Source: Armatimonadota bacterium (GTDB taxonomy: Bacteria; Armatimonadota; Zipacnadia; Zipacnadales; JABUFB01). Taken from it: a DNA stretch of 64,000 nt. Every line of letters starts with the position of its first letter. The stretch's first letter is position 1. Where the stretch lies: assembly GCA_013314775.1 (NCBI GenBank), contig JABUFB010000014.1, forward strand, positions 124,001 through 188,000. Reading direction: 5' to 3'. This document shows, in pieces, positions 25,808 to 35,353 of this stretch. Both the position numbers and the translations under genes were made by a program. The notes beneath the pieces were generated by a model that worked only from the letters and a program-made list of their open reading frames with translations, ran no database searches and had not been told where the DNA came from.

Positions 25808-27907
25808 CTACGGGACGATGAAACTCCCGGTCCATTCCGGCATGGGCGGCGCGGTTCCCTCGCGCAGCATCTTCAGCCACTTCTCATCGGTGAGACGGTC
25901 GCTGACGGGCCATTTGAACTCGTGGTAGCTCATGACACCACCTTTGGCTACCTGCAGCCCTCCAGCGGGGTGCGGGGTAATCACGTAGATGCGGTAAGCC
26001 CACCCCGGCCCGACCTCGAGGCACTGGCCAAAGCTGGTGTGGATATCGGCGATGGTGGCGATGTTCCGGTCGGCCTCGCTGGTGATCTCGAACCACCGCA
26101 TGTACGGGTTGTCGGCTGCCACCTGGACCGTGAGCCGCTCGAGCTCCCCTCCGAAGTATTGAATACGCCAGTAGTCGTCCTTGCTGAGGGGGATGTTCCG
26201 CAAGTGCCTTTCGGCGCACTCCTTCAGGAACATGAGCATCCCGCCGAACTCATCGCAGTTGGCTTCGATGCGCTCCGTGAGCAGGCCGTGCTCTTTGAGA
26301 CCGTCCCGGAGCAGGCGCGCGAGGTAGCCCAGTCTCCCGAAGGTCAGCGGATACGGCTCGACGTATCCCTGCACCGCCTTCGGCTCGTCCCCACCCATCT
26401 CTGCGCCTGACGGCTTCCCATAAAGGATGGTGTCATGCCGCAACTGCGCCCAGCTTCCCAGGCTGGTAACGAGTTCTTTGTCCAGCCAGGCGACGCTGCG
26501 CATGAAGGTCGGATAGCCCTCGCCGGTGGGGGCAAGAAGTGGTTTGAGCGCGTGGAGCCATCCGTAGTAGGTGTTCTGCCACCAGTCGGTTTCTGGGAGC
26601 GCGGCGAACTCGTTGCAGACTTTGGTGAGCTGGTCGGTGTATCCCTCGAAGCGCCCCTGTTTGAGCTGGCCCAGGAGCAGGTCTTCGGCCCGTGTGGACC
26701 CGAGCACTGCCATGACATCGAGACCCATCGGGAAATAGCGCTGATTGCCCTCATCGTCGCCTCCGACCAGCGGGTATACCAGTTGCTGCAGCGCATAGGA
26801 ATCCGGAATGAACCGCTGGCCCATGAACCGGAACTGGCGGCCCTGTGGCGGCGGGTGCAGTACCGTTTCCAGGTTTCCCTGTTCGTCGGCCTGCTGGAAG
26901 GCCGGTGCGATGCGCGGAGCGGGAAGTACCGCTCTGGCGCGGCGGATGAACTCGTCCAGGAGCACCGGGTCGCCGAGGTTGTCCAGCTTCGGGCCGAAAA
27001 CATCCACGGCGATGGGCTCGTAGTCGCGCCAGGTCAGGTCATCGGCAGTGCCCACGAGATACGCGGTCGGCTCATAGATGCGCTCCCAGAGGCTGCGGGC
27101 CCAGTCGTTGCTCCGCAGAATCCGGGTTATCAGCAGGGCCTGGGCGCAGTGCCGGCGGATCAGGTCCGGGTTGTCCTTCGGCTGATCCAGCTCCAACGCG
27201 GTCAGCCCGTACCACATCATGGCCATGAAGTACTTGGTGAGCTCAGGACTGCGGGTGTAGTGGCCGCGGGGGATAAACTGGTCATAGTGAACCGTGCGCT
27301 CGAACAAGGGGGACATGGAGCGTCCGCCGGCGCTCTTGATCAAAGCCAGCTCCTGCTCGGCCATGCCCGTTGCCGGCGGGAAGGGCTGGTTGCCCACGGT
27401 GGGCTCCTTCCCGGTGAGCAAGTTGCGGGCGACCATGAAATAGGCGAGATTTCGCAGCGCGGCGTCCCGTATGATGCCGTCCGTGTTGGCGAGATTGCTC
27501 AGGCTCTGCCCCGTGCAGAACTGGGTTAGCTCAGTGCAGAGGGTCAGCAGCTTCTCCTGCTCGATGGTCCGCAGGGCGAAGTCAAACAGGACGTGATAGG
27601 CCTGAAGCACGGAGTCGACTGTGATGAAGTTAGGGATCGGGCCGAGTTCGGAGTCTTCGCCATATTCCTCGTACAGGAGGAACATCTGCTCCGCGTCGTC
27701 AGGGACGACCACGAAGCCCTTCCTGGCCAGCGCCGCCAGTTGGGCGTCGCTGAGACCGGTGATCTTCTCCATGTGGCGTACGCCGGACAGGTCTGCCGGT
27801 ATCTGGTAGGCATCGACTGACGGCTGCACGTTGGACTCGTACTGGGCAGGGATGGCGAAGGCCAGCCGGACGGTGGTTGCCAGCAGCAGTGCAATGCAGA
27901 TTCGCAC
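25808..27907 (-). CDS. DUF3160 domain protein, secreted
   Basis: 699 residues. A signal peptide covers residues 1-19 (LLLATTVRLAFA). The body matches the DUF3160 pattern: GFVVVPDDAEQMFLLYEEYG, PNFITVDSVLQAYHVLFDFALR, a central YFMAMMWYGL segment, RYFPMGLDVMAVLGS, and a C-terminal NPYMRWFEI block. The family is largely alpha-helical, extracytoplasmic and of unknown function, common in environmental bacteria. It diverges from the CBM9-like gene at 28110 with about 200 bases between, which hold the promoter for that gene. Confidence 0.88.
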   Translation of the reverse strand: MRICIALLLATTVRLAFAIPAQYESNVQPSVDAYQIPADLSGVRHMEKITGLSDAQLAALARKGFVVVPDDAEQMFLLYEEYGEDSELGPIPNFITVDSVLQAYHVLFDFALRTIEQEKLLTLCTELTQFCTGQSLSNLANTDGIIRDAALRNLAYFMVARNLLTGKEPTVGNQPFPPATGMAEQELALIKSAGGRSMSPLFERTVHYDQFIPRGHYTRSPELTKYFMAMMWYGLTALELDQPKDNPDLIRRHCAQALLITRILRSNDWARSLWERIYEPTAYLVGTADDLTWRDYEPIAVDVFGPKLDNLGDPVLLDEFIRRARAVLPAPRIAPAFQQADEQGNLETVLHPPPQGRQFRFMGQRFIPDSYALQQLVYPLVGGDDEGNQRYFPMGLDVMAVLGSTRAEDLLLGQLKQGRFEGYTDQLTKVCNEFAALPETDWWQNTYYGWLHALKPLLAPTGEGYPTFMRSVAWLDKELVTSLGSWAQLRHDTILYGKPSGAEMGGDEPKAVQGYVEPYPLTFGRLGYLARLLRDGLKEHGLLTERIEANCDEFGGMLMFLKECAERHLRNIPLSKDDYWRIQYFGGELERLTVQVAADNPYMRWFEITSEADRNIATIADIHTSFGQCLEVGPGWAYRIYVITPHPAGGLQVAKGGVMSYHEFKWPVSDRLTDEKWLKMLREGTAPPMPEWTGSFIVP

Positions 27908-28029
27908 GGGAAACGCCCCCTGTGTGGATGTGCGGCGATGTCTGCGGTGTGTGGCTCCTTATTCGCCGTCGCGGTTCGGGTTTCCTGCGCGCATTGTGCG
28001 GGCCCTGCCGGCCACCACGGCCGGCCTGC

Positions 28030-28059
28030 GCTTGACGCTGGAGTCGCTTCGTGGCTAAT
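28030..28059 (+). promoter_or_regulatory. Sigma70-type promoter for CBM9-like gene
   Basis: TTGACG (28030-28035) and TAATAT (28054-28059) are 18 bp apart, 50 bases before the ATG at 28110. Confidence 0.55.
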
Positions 28060-28109
28060 ATGGGTTACGGCACAGCAGCAGATCACCGCACCCACACCGG
28101 AGGCCGCGC

Positions 28110-30320
28110 ATGCGTCTGCGCGCACTGTTGCACCTGTCACCGCTTCTTGTGGCCCTTCTGCTCACTTCCGCGTGGGCCGCGGTGGCGCAGACTCAGGTCC
28201 GTCCGGCCGCAGAACCGGGTGGCACGATCCCCCCGATCATTTACAAGCGTGGTGAGCGGCCCCCGGACTCGCAGTACCTCAAACTCACCCTTCCGGGCAC
28301 CGGCTTCGGTGTGGATGAGCGCGGGCTGGTGGACCCGGGCGGCGCGAGCCACCTGAACATCCCTCTCGGGTACACGCTGGCATCGGGTCAGTTCGTGGGC
28401 AGTCTATGGGGCCTGGATACCGGTGACGAGTGGTCGGGGGTCGGAAGCGCGACAATCGGCCTCAGCAGCCCCGAACGCGGCATATCCCTGACCCTCTCGG
28501 GTTCGGATCGCGGCGGATCGGACGCCTTCAGCGGCCACGTGCAGGCCCAGCTCTGGCCGGAGACCCGGCACATCCCTGCGGTCTCGGCGGGCGTTTTCGA
28601 CGCCTTCGACCACTACGAACGCAGCTACTACCTTGCGGCCACAAAGCGCCTGGGAAGAGTGCACCCCAAGCGAGTGACTTTCGGCGCCACGTCGCCTTCG
28701 TGGCCACCGGGCCCGTCTGCTCCGAAGGTGGAGGACCCGCGGACCTGGGGTGCTCTTGCGTTCCTGGCACAGGGCGCTGGGTCGGCGGAGAGCGGCGACG
28801 CGCCCGATCGGATTGACGTCCCTTTCAGCGAGTATCCCGCTATTCTTGATGGCATGATTGGTCGCGAATGGGAGGACGCCGCGCTGGTGCGGCTGGCCCT
28901 GCCCAACTCCGAGTTCCTGATCGTCGGTCTGAAGCGCGACGCTGCAGCGCTTTATTGCGTACTGGCGGTTCCGTCGACAAGGGGTATTCCCGACGGTTCG
29001 CGGGCCGAGATATGTTTTGAGATCCCGCGCGCGGGTGCGGATACGCTCGGGGAGACACATCGACAGTTCGCGCTTGTCTGGAATGCGCGCAAGCAGACTG
29101 CGCGGCAGCTGTTCGGCGGCCTGAAGCGCGGCCAGTGGACGGAGTGGGACTGTCCGCCTCCCGCAGAGGGTCAGCCGCGGTCGTATGAAGGTGCGGTATC
29201 CAACGCCGGTGACGGCGCCTGGCGTTTCCCGGTGTTTGAGTTTTCGATTCCCCTGGATCAGCTGGGCCCGGATGCCGACGCGGCGCCGCTGGGTTTCTGC
29301 GCGCTGGTGAATCTGCCCGGAACACAAGCGCCCGGCGTGCTCCAATCCGGGCCGGAATACCGCGTCCAGTGGCCATTTGGGCGTGGGTCATACCAGCAGA
29401 ATGCGTCCGAGCAGGTGTTCGCGCGCCGCCCGGATCTCTGGGGACAGGTGCTGTTCGATAATCGGAGGGTTCGAGGCGATCGCCTACACGCGGTCGCCAC
29501 CGATACGCCGCCGACTGAAGATGGGTTGTTGGCGGACGGCGAATGGGCGAGTGCCGACAGAGTTGAACGCGAGGTGGCACCCGGTGTCACCCAGACGGTC
29601 TACCTGCAGCGCAGCCGGGACTTCCTGCACCTGGCTTCGGCGTGGCAGGTGTCCGCGGGTGAGTGGCAGGATCAGGTTGTGGACATCATGGTTGATCCAC
29701 TCGGGGACCAGGGCATCTGGCCACGAAGTGACGACCGCCTGCTGCGGGTAAGCCTGACGAAGGACGGCCGGGCACTGGAGAGCCTTTTCTGGCATCCACG
29801 GCGGAAAGCATGGGTGCCGGCGGACCAGTTGCCACCGCTGCCGTATGGAATGGAGCACGCCGCCGTCAAACCGGTGCCCTTCGAGGCTCAGGGCGCGGTT
29901 CACGCCGGCACTGACGGGGTTCGGAGCGTGGTGGAAGCCCGGATACCCCTGGCGGCATTGGGCATCGATGTTGACAGCGCCCCCAACCAGATCGTCGGGC
30001 TTGCCGTGGAGACCCGCGTGACGGCAATCCCGGCCAATCTTATCAGCCCGGGGAGCCTGGTGGAGAAAGACAGCGGCAAGAGCACCTTCGTCACCGCCGG
30101 CTGGGGTTCAGGCGCTTTCGACGATCACCTGTTCTACGGCGTGTCGCACCCCATCGGCAGCTATCGGGGCATCGCGGAATACGACGGTGATGCGGTGAAC
30201 GTGGGCTTCACGGGAGCTCTTGACCGGGACAACAAGCTGCGCTTCACCCTGGGCTGGAGCGAGCCGGATGATGTGGAGGGTACGCCAATTCTAGGGGCGA
30301 GCTGGAACACGGACTTCTGA
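28110..30320 (+). CDS. Secreted protein with two CBM9-like domains
   Basis: 736 residues; ATG at 28110 behind ggagg. A signal peptide ends near residue 25 (AWAAVAQ). About residues 40-190 are a beta-rich region of unknown type. A first carbohydrate-binding 9-like domain lies at about 225-430 (ILDGMIGREWEDAALV, an ISLE-type hydrophobic core, FEFSIPLDQLG), and a second at about 460-650 (EDGLLADGEWASADRV, VVDIMVDPLG, VVEARIPLAALG). The C-terminal roughly 60 residues (GFTGALDRDNKLRFTLGW) look like outer-membrane-type beta strands, so surface attachment is possible. It is monocistronic, ending at a strong terminator shared with the convergent gene. Confidence 0.75.
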   Translation: MRLRALLHLSPLLVALLLTSAWAAVAQTQVRPAAEPGGTIPPIIYKRGERPPDSQYLKLTLPGTGFGVDERGLVDPGGASHLNIPLGYTLASGQFVGSLWGLDTGDEWSGVGSATIGLSSPERGISLTLSGSDRGGSDAFSGHVQAQLWPETRHIPAVSAGVFDAFDHYERSYYLAATKRLGRVHPKRVTFGATSPSWPPGPSAPKVEDPRTWGALAFLAQGAGSAESGDAPDRIDVPFSEYPAILDGMIGREWEDAALVRLALPNSEFLIVGLKRDAAALYCVLAVPSTRGIPDGSRAEICFEIPRAGADTLGETHRQFALVWNARKQTARQLFGGLKRGQWTEWDCPPPAEGQPRSYEGAVSNAGDGAWRFPVFEFSIPLDQLGPDADAAPLGFCALVNLPGTQAPGVLQSGPEYRVQWPFGRGSYQQNASEQVFARRPDLWGQVLFDNRRVRGDRLHAVATDTPPTEDGLLADGEWASADRVEREVAPGVTQTVYLQRSRDFLHLASAWQVSAGEWQDQVVDIMVDPLGDQGIWPRSDDRLLRVSLTKDGRALESLFWHPRRKAWVPADQLPPLPYGMEHAAVKPVPFEAQGAVHAGTDGVRSVVEARIPLAALGIDVDSAPNQIVGLAVETRVTAIPANLISPGSLVEKDSGKSTFVTAGWGSGAFDDHLFYGVSHPIGSYRGIAEYDGDAVNVGFTGALDRDNKLRFTLGWSEPDDVEGTPILGASWNTDF

Positions 30321-30352
30321 TCCTTGTTGACACTTGACCTGCTTGAGTACAG

Positions 30353-30382
30353 GCGCCCGGTTCTGGTGACCGGGCGCTTTTC
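30353..30382 (+). terminator. Strong intrinsic terminator
   Basis: A perfect 9-bp stem (gcgcccggt/accgggcgc) is followed by TTTTCC. It lies between convergent genes. Confidence 0.85.
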
Positions 30383-30409
30383 CTTGCTGGGGGCCACTGG
30401 GTTCTGCGG

Positions 30410-32797
30410 CTACTCTTCCTCTTCGCCGCGCCAGGACCCCTGGGTCTGGCAGGCCTTGAGACAGCCCTCGAGAATGCACGTGAAATGCTTCTGGATCGGG
30501 TCCTTCTGTGCGAGCCCCTCCATGATGTGCTCGACGGTCACCTTCCCCACCGGGGGACGGACATCGGTGCTCTGGCCTCCCCACTTGGGGCCCTCATCAC
30601 CAACGAGCGCATACCGCTTGGCGAACTCGCACCGCAGGCGATCCCACCGGGCGATGGCTCCCTCGTACTGCCCGCAGCCCACCACAACCGTCTCGTCGTC
30701 GTTCAGCGCCATGACCGGGCAAGCTTCGATACAGGGCGCCTCACACTGTGCGCAGGGCCAGTCGTCGGCATCCAGCGGTTTGTCGGTGGGAAGTGGAGCG
30801 TCGGTGACCACGGCGATAAAGCGCTGGGTAACGCCATATTCCGGTGTGATCGGGGCGCCGTGCAGGCCGATGGTCGCCAGACCTGCGGCGGTTGCGGCGA
30901 AGCGGTTGCCCAGGGCGTCCGGCTGAAGCCCGCGGGGATTTGCGACGAGGCTGCCGGAGCCTGACAGGTCGGTGGTGATGGCGGCCTTGTAACCCATCTC
31001 CTCCAGTCGCCGGGCCGCTTTCACCGCCATGTACCGCAGCCAGCGATTCACCTGGTATGTGGCGTAGGAGTACGGGCCGACTGCCTGCGCCGGGGGTTCA
31101 GCGGCGCGCTCCAGGTTACCGAAGGGGAAATGGTAGCCGATGACCAGGACGCTCTTGGCGCCCTTGAGGTGATCGCGCACCCGCATGAGTCGGGCGCTCT
31201 CATTGGGACGGCTCTCGGGCTTCGCGGGACCGTGCATGGGTCCGGCGTCTACGACGTTGACCTTGAGTTCGGCCTCATCGATGAAGGACGCATACTGGTC
31301 GATGAGCCGGTCCACGCATGCGGGGTCAGCCACCCCCACCATGTCCGCGCCTTCATCCAGAAGAATCGCCTCCAGACTCAGCCGCGCTTCCTCCATATCC
31401 GACGGGCGCTCCGGCTTGACCGGGTGTACGCGCTTTCCCGGTTGCAGATAGGCACCGGTGGCGAGGCATGCCCATTGTACGCGGGTCCCGAATGCTTCGG
31501 TCTCGGCGCGATTCTTGTCGTTCATGCGCAGCGCCAGCCCCGATGCCATAACCGCCTTGCCCAGGTCGATATCATGCCCCGGAACCGCCGAGTAGCCCAC
31601 GCTCTCCAGATAGCGGCAGGCATCCAGCTGCATGAATCCCAGCCAGTCCGACAGCGTGGAGGCCACGAGGCCCACCGGGGTCGCGCTGTCTGCGGTCGAC
31701 CCGGGACTCTGCAGTGACGCGGGGAAGCGGCATGCGAATACCACCAGAGAATTGGCGTCGGGCAGGTGCCGGCGCACAGCGAGACCGAGCTTGTCCCACT
31801 CATGGGGCCCGCAGACCGCCGCCATATCCGCTTCGTGGTCGAACAGGATGCGGTAGACGTTTTCGGTGGCATGTCTGTCGGGGCATGCAGGGCGCCTCGC
31901 GGTCTGCCAGTCGGGGTCAATCCCGACTCTCCTGCGCCGGAACGGGCGGCAGAAGTCGGGGTCTTCTAGCCGCAGGTGTGGGGGCAGGCAAAAGCGCAGA
32001 CACGAGCCTTCGGTGCCTCCACGGCGGCCGTGGATCGCGAGGTGCTCCAGGATGGTCTCCTCGGTAACTGCTTCGGGTGTCTCCAGGTCGATGCTCAGGC
32101 CGAAATGCTCGGCCCACGCGCAGCGCCACTTGTTCTTGTTAGCGTAGCGGAAGGTCTTGCCGCCAATCTCAACCTCGACCTCGGGCCCCAACTCCTGATC
32201 AAGCGCACCCATCGGGCACCACTTGACGCACTGCATGCACCGGTCGCAGAGTGGGTCACCGTCATACATGGGGGATGGTTCGAGGTCGGCGTCGGTGACG
32301 AGGCAGCACAGGCGCTGGCGCGGCCCGTATTCCGGCGACAAGAACAGCCCGCTGTAGCCGATCTGTCCAAGCCCGGCGGCGGTGGCAGCGTGGATGTCAG
32401 AAAGGTCCGGCGCGAAGCTTGCTTCCACCTCCTGGTAAGGGCGAAAGCGCCATACATTGGTGGCGGGTATCGCTACCACATTGTACCCCTGCTCCTCGAT
32501 GAACCGCGCCACCTGGAAGGAGATGCATTCCAGCTTGGTGTTCATGGTGCCCTGGATGTTGTATGGCCCACCGTGATGGGGCTGGTTCTCCCCATTCTCT
32601 TCGCCACCCAGTTCCACCGCGGCGTCCGGGTGGTGGATGCCGATGACGAACACGCACCGCGCCCCCGGTAGGTGCCCCTCGGGTGACATCATCAATGGCG
32701 CGTTCTTGTAGCGCGCTGACGGAGCAACGCCGACCAGATCAGCGCCCAGTTCCAAGGCCATCGCCTTCACGGCATCGGTGAGGGCAACATCGGGCAT
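30410..32797 (-). CDS. Three-module QueG-like (epoxyqueuosine reductase-like) iron-sulfur protein
   Basis: 795 residues, about twice the length of QueG. The opening motif of QueG-like proteins, a Gly-Ala-Asp followed by Val-Gly-Val-Ala, occurs near residue 20 and again near 484; a degenerate form (ADMAAV) occurs near 322. Module 1 has a 4Fe-4S cluster site CDRCMQCVKWCP (183-194); module 3 has CAQCEAPCIEACP (near 679) with further Cys near 775. Module 2 lacks a ferredoxin motif. True QueG uses cobalamin and two clusters to reduce epoxyqueuosine; the B12-binding region cannot be confirmed here. Members outside QueG include reductive dehalogenase relatives. It is followed by no related gene. A redox enzyme with B12 is the best guess. 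Confidence 0.75.
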   Translation of the reverse strand: MPDVALTDAVKAMALELGADLVGVAPSARYKNAPLMMSPEGHLPGARCVFVIGIHHPDAAVELGGEENGENQPHHGGPYNIQGTMNTKLECISFQVARFIEEQGYNVVAIPATNVWRFRPYQEVEASFAPDLSDIHAATAAGLGQIGYSGLFLSPEYGPRQRLCCLVTDADLEPSPMYDGDPLCDRCMQCVKWCPMGALDQELGPEVEVEIGGKTFRYANKNKWRCAWAEHFGLSIDLETPEAVTEETILEHLAIHGRRGGTEGSCLRFCLPPHLRLEDPDFCRPFRRRRVGIDPDWQTARRPACPDRHATENVYRILFDHEADMAAVCGPHEWDKLGLAVRRHLPDANSLVVFACRFPASLQSPGSTADSATPVGLVASTLSDWLGFMQLDACRYLESVGYSAVPGHDIDLGKAVMASGLALRMNDKNRAETEAFGTRVQWACLATGAYLQPGKRVHPVKPERPSDMEEARLSLEAILLDEGADMVGVADPACVDRLIDQYASFIDEAELKVNVVDAGPMHGPAKPESRPNESARLMRVRDHLKGAKSVLVIGYHFPFGNLERAAEPPAQAVGPYSYATYQVNRWLRYMAVKAARRLEEMGYKAAITTDLSGSGSLVANPRGLQPDALGNRFAATAAGLATIGLHGAPITPEYGVTQRFIAVVTDAPLPTDKPLDADDWPCAQCEAPCIEACPVMALNDDETVVVGCGQYEGAIARWDRLRCEFAKRYALVGDEGPKWGGQSTDVRPPVGKVTVEHIMEGLAQKDPIQKHFTCILEGCLKACQTQGSWRGEEEE

Positions 32798-32838
32798 ATC
32801 GGTTCACCTCGTGGTGTGTGGGGCAGTTGCGAGTATCA

Positions 32839-35136
32839 TCATCGGTGTGGGTGCGCAAAGTCCTGCGGGTGTTGGCCGGCCAACGAGCGTCCGAGGGCTG
32901 TGAGAGCGATGACGATGAAGACAACGCCCTCGGTAGGCAGCACGGCGAGGTTACCCGCGTCCAGGTATCGGCAGATGGCCAGCGCCGCGTGGCGGCTGAC
33001 TGGCGGGCAAGTCTCGCAGGTGAGGATGGCGTCGGCGATCTCCCGGGCGGCGGTCGCGAAGCGCCCGGTTTCGTCATTTGCAAGGGCTTCGGCAGCGGAT
33101 CTTGCCGCACGGGCGATTGCCGGTCTGAGCTCCGCCGGGCACCGCCTGGGAGAGCGCAAGAGCCGGACGATGCGCTGCATCATGGTTTCCCCCAGGGCCG
33201 CGCGCTGCAGGTCATCAGCGTTGGCGAGCCGGTAAAAGTGGTTCTTCTCGCCCAGCACCCGGCCTACGCCGTTGAGCACCTGCATGCGGACCACCGGCTG
33301 GTGCAGACGGGGAAGTCCCGCGAGGATGGGCTCCACCAGCTCCAGTTCCTCGCGGTGGGTCGCGGCTTCCACGAGAGTGGGGAAGAGGTCGCGGTCGAAG
33401 GGGCCCTGAAGCGCTTCAAGGAGTGTGCGGGATGCCTCGGGATCGCTGATCTCTCCCAGGGCCATGGCCGCGCTGGTCCGGACGCGCAGGTCGGGGTCCT
33501 GAAGTGCGCGCAGCAGCTTGGCTGAAGCGGACACGTCTCCAATCTTTCCCAGCGCCTCGGCGGCCTGTGAGCGGATGTCGGATTCCTCGTCTTCCAGGGC
33601 TTCGAGCAGGGGGTCCACCGCCTCCCGGAAATGCCCTTCGCCCAGACCTCGCGCGGCTTCCGCACGGACCTCGGGGCTCATATGGCCCAGGGCTTTCACC
33701 AGAGGTGTCACGGCGAGTGGCGTCCCGGACCGCCCGAGATCCCGAATCGCCCGCGCTCGTCGGCTGTCTTCCTTGCTTACGCTGTACAGCGCGAAATTGT
33801 AGGCGAAGCTCAGCAGGTTGCCCCGGAATTGTCCGAGGAGATAAAGAGGCGAGGTAGCTTCGGACTCCACGAGCAGCGCGGAAATGATAATGGGCAAAAT
33901 GAAGACGCATCCGGCGAGACCGAAGATGATCTGGATTGACGTGAACTCCAGTCCGGCAATCTCCATCGTTGCGGGAAGGTGATTGCGCAGGTAGCCGCCC
34001 ACGAAGGGTCCCGCAGCAGACGCAAGAGCGGACATGCCTGTCCAGTTCGCCCAGTAGGGACTATTGTCCTGGCCCTGGGGGACGATCTTGTACAGCAGGC
34101 TGCTGATCGCCACCGACAGGCCGGAGATGGACAGGCCATTGAGGACGCAGGCGATGGGAACGACCCAGCTGCAGTTCTCGGCGGTGGTGAAGACCCACAA
34201 GAGCGGTACCGCCATGCCCGGTACAATGAGCAGCTGCGCGAGGGGCTTGGAGCCGTAGCGCTGTGCCAGCGGGCCAAAGGACAGGTATCCCGCGACCATG
34301 CAGAAGAGGGTGATATTGGTGTAGATGGCGATCCGGCTGTACGTCATGTCCAGGTAATTGAGCATGTAGATGGCGTAGAAGGCGCCGGCCAGAGACATGC
34401 CAACGGTCCAGGACGATGCGAAAATCGCGAGCCGGGTGAAGCCGGGAGTACGCCATGGCTCGGCGAAGCTGCGCAGAAAGCTGCCGCCCTCTTCCACTTC
34501 CATGCGCGGCATGGGGGTCACGAGCAGCAGCCAGTAACCCGCGAGGCCGGCGATCCAGCCCACGATGAAAACGAGTGAGAAGCCGCGGAGGCCCGGCACG
34601 CGGTCTACCCATTGGCTAGCCGCGTACAGGTAGATCATGGAAGTCACCGTCAGGATGAACATGCGGCGCCCGGTGTACGTGGCCCGCACGGCTTCGGGCA
34701 GCACATTGCTCAGCCATGAGCTGAACATGGGGCTGACTGTGTGGCCGATGAGATAAGCGGTGACCAGAAGGGCGCTGACCCCGATGAACCGCAGTTCGGG
34801 CGGCGCCAGGGCGAGAAGCACCACGCAACTGGCCGCAGTTATCTCCAGGTGCCCCATGGTGACCATGAACAACCGGCGATTGCGAATGCGGCGGGTCACG
34901 TAGAAGCTGAGCATCTGCGAAACGCCAGCGAGCGAGGAGAGGCTCACGAGGAACGCGATCTGCGCTTCCTGAAGGCCGATCTCGGATGCGAACCCCGTGA
35001 ACAGCGACCCGGCCACCGTAGCGTTCGGTCCGTAGATGGACCAGAGCGCACCGCAGAGCACGAAATGCCGCAGAGCGTGAGCAATCTTCTGTTGCGACAG
35101 CTTCTGGCTTTCCATTGTCCTCGTCGCGTTGTGCAT
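32839..35136 (-). CDS. MFS transporter fused to HEAT/PBS-lyase-like repeats
   Basis: 765 residues from position 35136; an ATG seven codons in (35115) is an alternative. About residues 20-455 hold twelve hydrophobic segments with an MFS layout, including a loop with RRIRNRRLF after the second or third helix. Residues about 458-700 are tandem HEAT repeats of the PBS-lyase type (AVTPLVKALGHMSPEVRAEA, AVDPLLEALEDEESDIRSQA, ASAKLLRALQDPDLRVRTSA), each about 30 residues. A short hydrophobic end follows. The repeats should be cytoplasmic and could bind a partner that controls transport. The substrate is unknown. A strong promoter lies upstream on the minus strand. Confidence 0.85.
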   Translation of the reverse strand: MHNATRTMESQKLSQQKIAHALRHFVLCGALWSIYGPNATVAGSLFTGFASEIGLQEAQIAFLVSLSSLAGVSQMLSFYVTRRIRNRRLFMVTMGHLEITAASCVVLLALAPPELRFIGVSALLVTAYLIGHTVSPMFSSWLSNVLPEAVRATYTGRRMFILTVTSMIYLYAASQWVDRVPGLRGFSLVFIVGWIAGLAGYWLLLVTPMPRMEVEEGGSFLRSFAEPWRTPGFTRLAIFASSWTVGMSLAGAFYAIYMLNYLDMTYSRIAIYTNITLFCMVAGYLSFGPLAQRYGSKPLAQLLIVPGMAVPLLWVFTTAENCSWVVPIACVLNGLSISGLSVAISSLLYKIVPQGQDNSPYWANWTGMSALASAAGPFVGGYLRNHLPATMEIAGLEFTSIQIIFGLAGCVFILPIIISALLVESEATSPLYLLGQFRGNLLSFAYNFALYSVSKEDSRRARAIRDLGRSGTPLAVTPLVKALGHMSPEVRAEAARGLGEGHFREAVDPLLEALEDEESDIRSQAAEALGKIGDVSASAKLLRALQDPDLRVRTSAAMALGEISDPEASRTLLEALQGPFDRDLFPTLVEAATHREELELVEPILAGLPRLHQPVVRMQVLNGVGRVLGEKNHFYRLANADDLQRAALGETMMQRIVRLLRSPRRCPAELRPAIARAARSAAEALANDETGRFATAAREIADAILTCETCPPVSRHAALAICRYLDAGNLAVLPTEGVVFIVIALTALGRSLAGQHPQDFAHPHR

Positions 35137-35236
35137 GTCAGTGTCGCAGGTTCGTCAGCAACGAAAACGAAAGCCACCTCGGGATTTCGAAGTGGCGTCG
35201 GTTGGCGGGCTGCGGGGATTGCGCCCGACGGGTGGA

Positions 35237-35265
35237 ACAGTAGCCCCTGCCCCGCCCTGTGTCAA
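35237..35265 (-). promoter_or_regulatory. Sigma70-type promoter for MFS-HEAT gene
   Basis: On the minus strand, TTGACA (35260-35265) and TACTGT (35237-35242) are 17 bp apart. The leader to the start codon is about 95 bases and contains a gccac/gtggc hairpin near 35174-35196. Confidence 0.65.
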
Positions 35266-35353
35266 TATGCACCATTGGGCTAATCGGGAGGGAGGACTCC
35301 GGCTGTAAGCTGTCTAACTACCGTGACACGATACATCCAGAGGGGAGCAGGCA

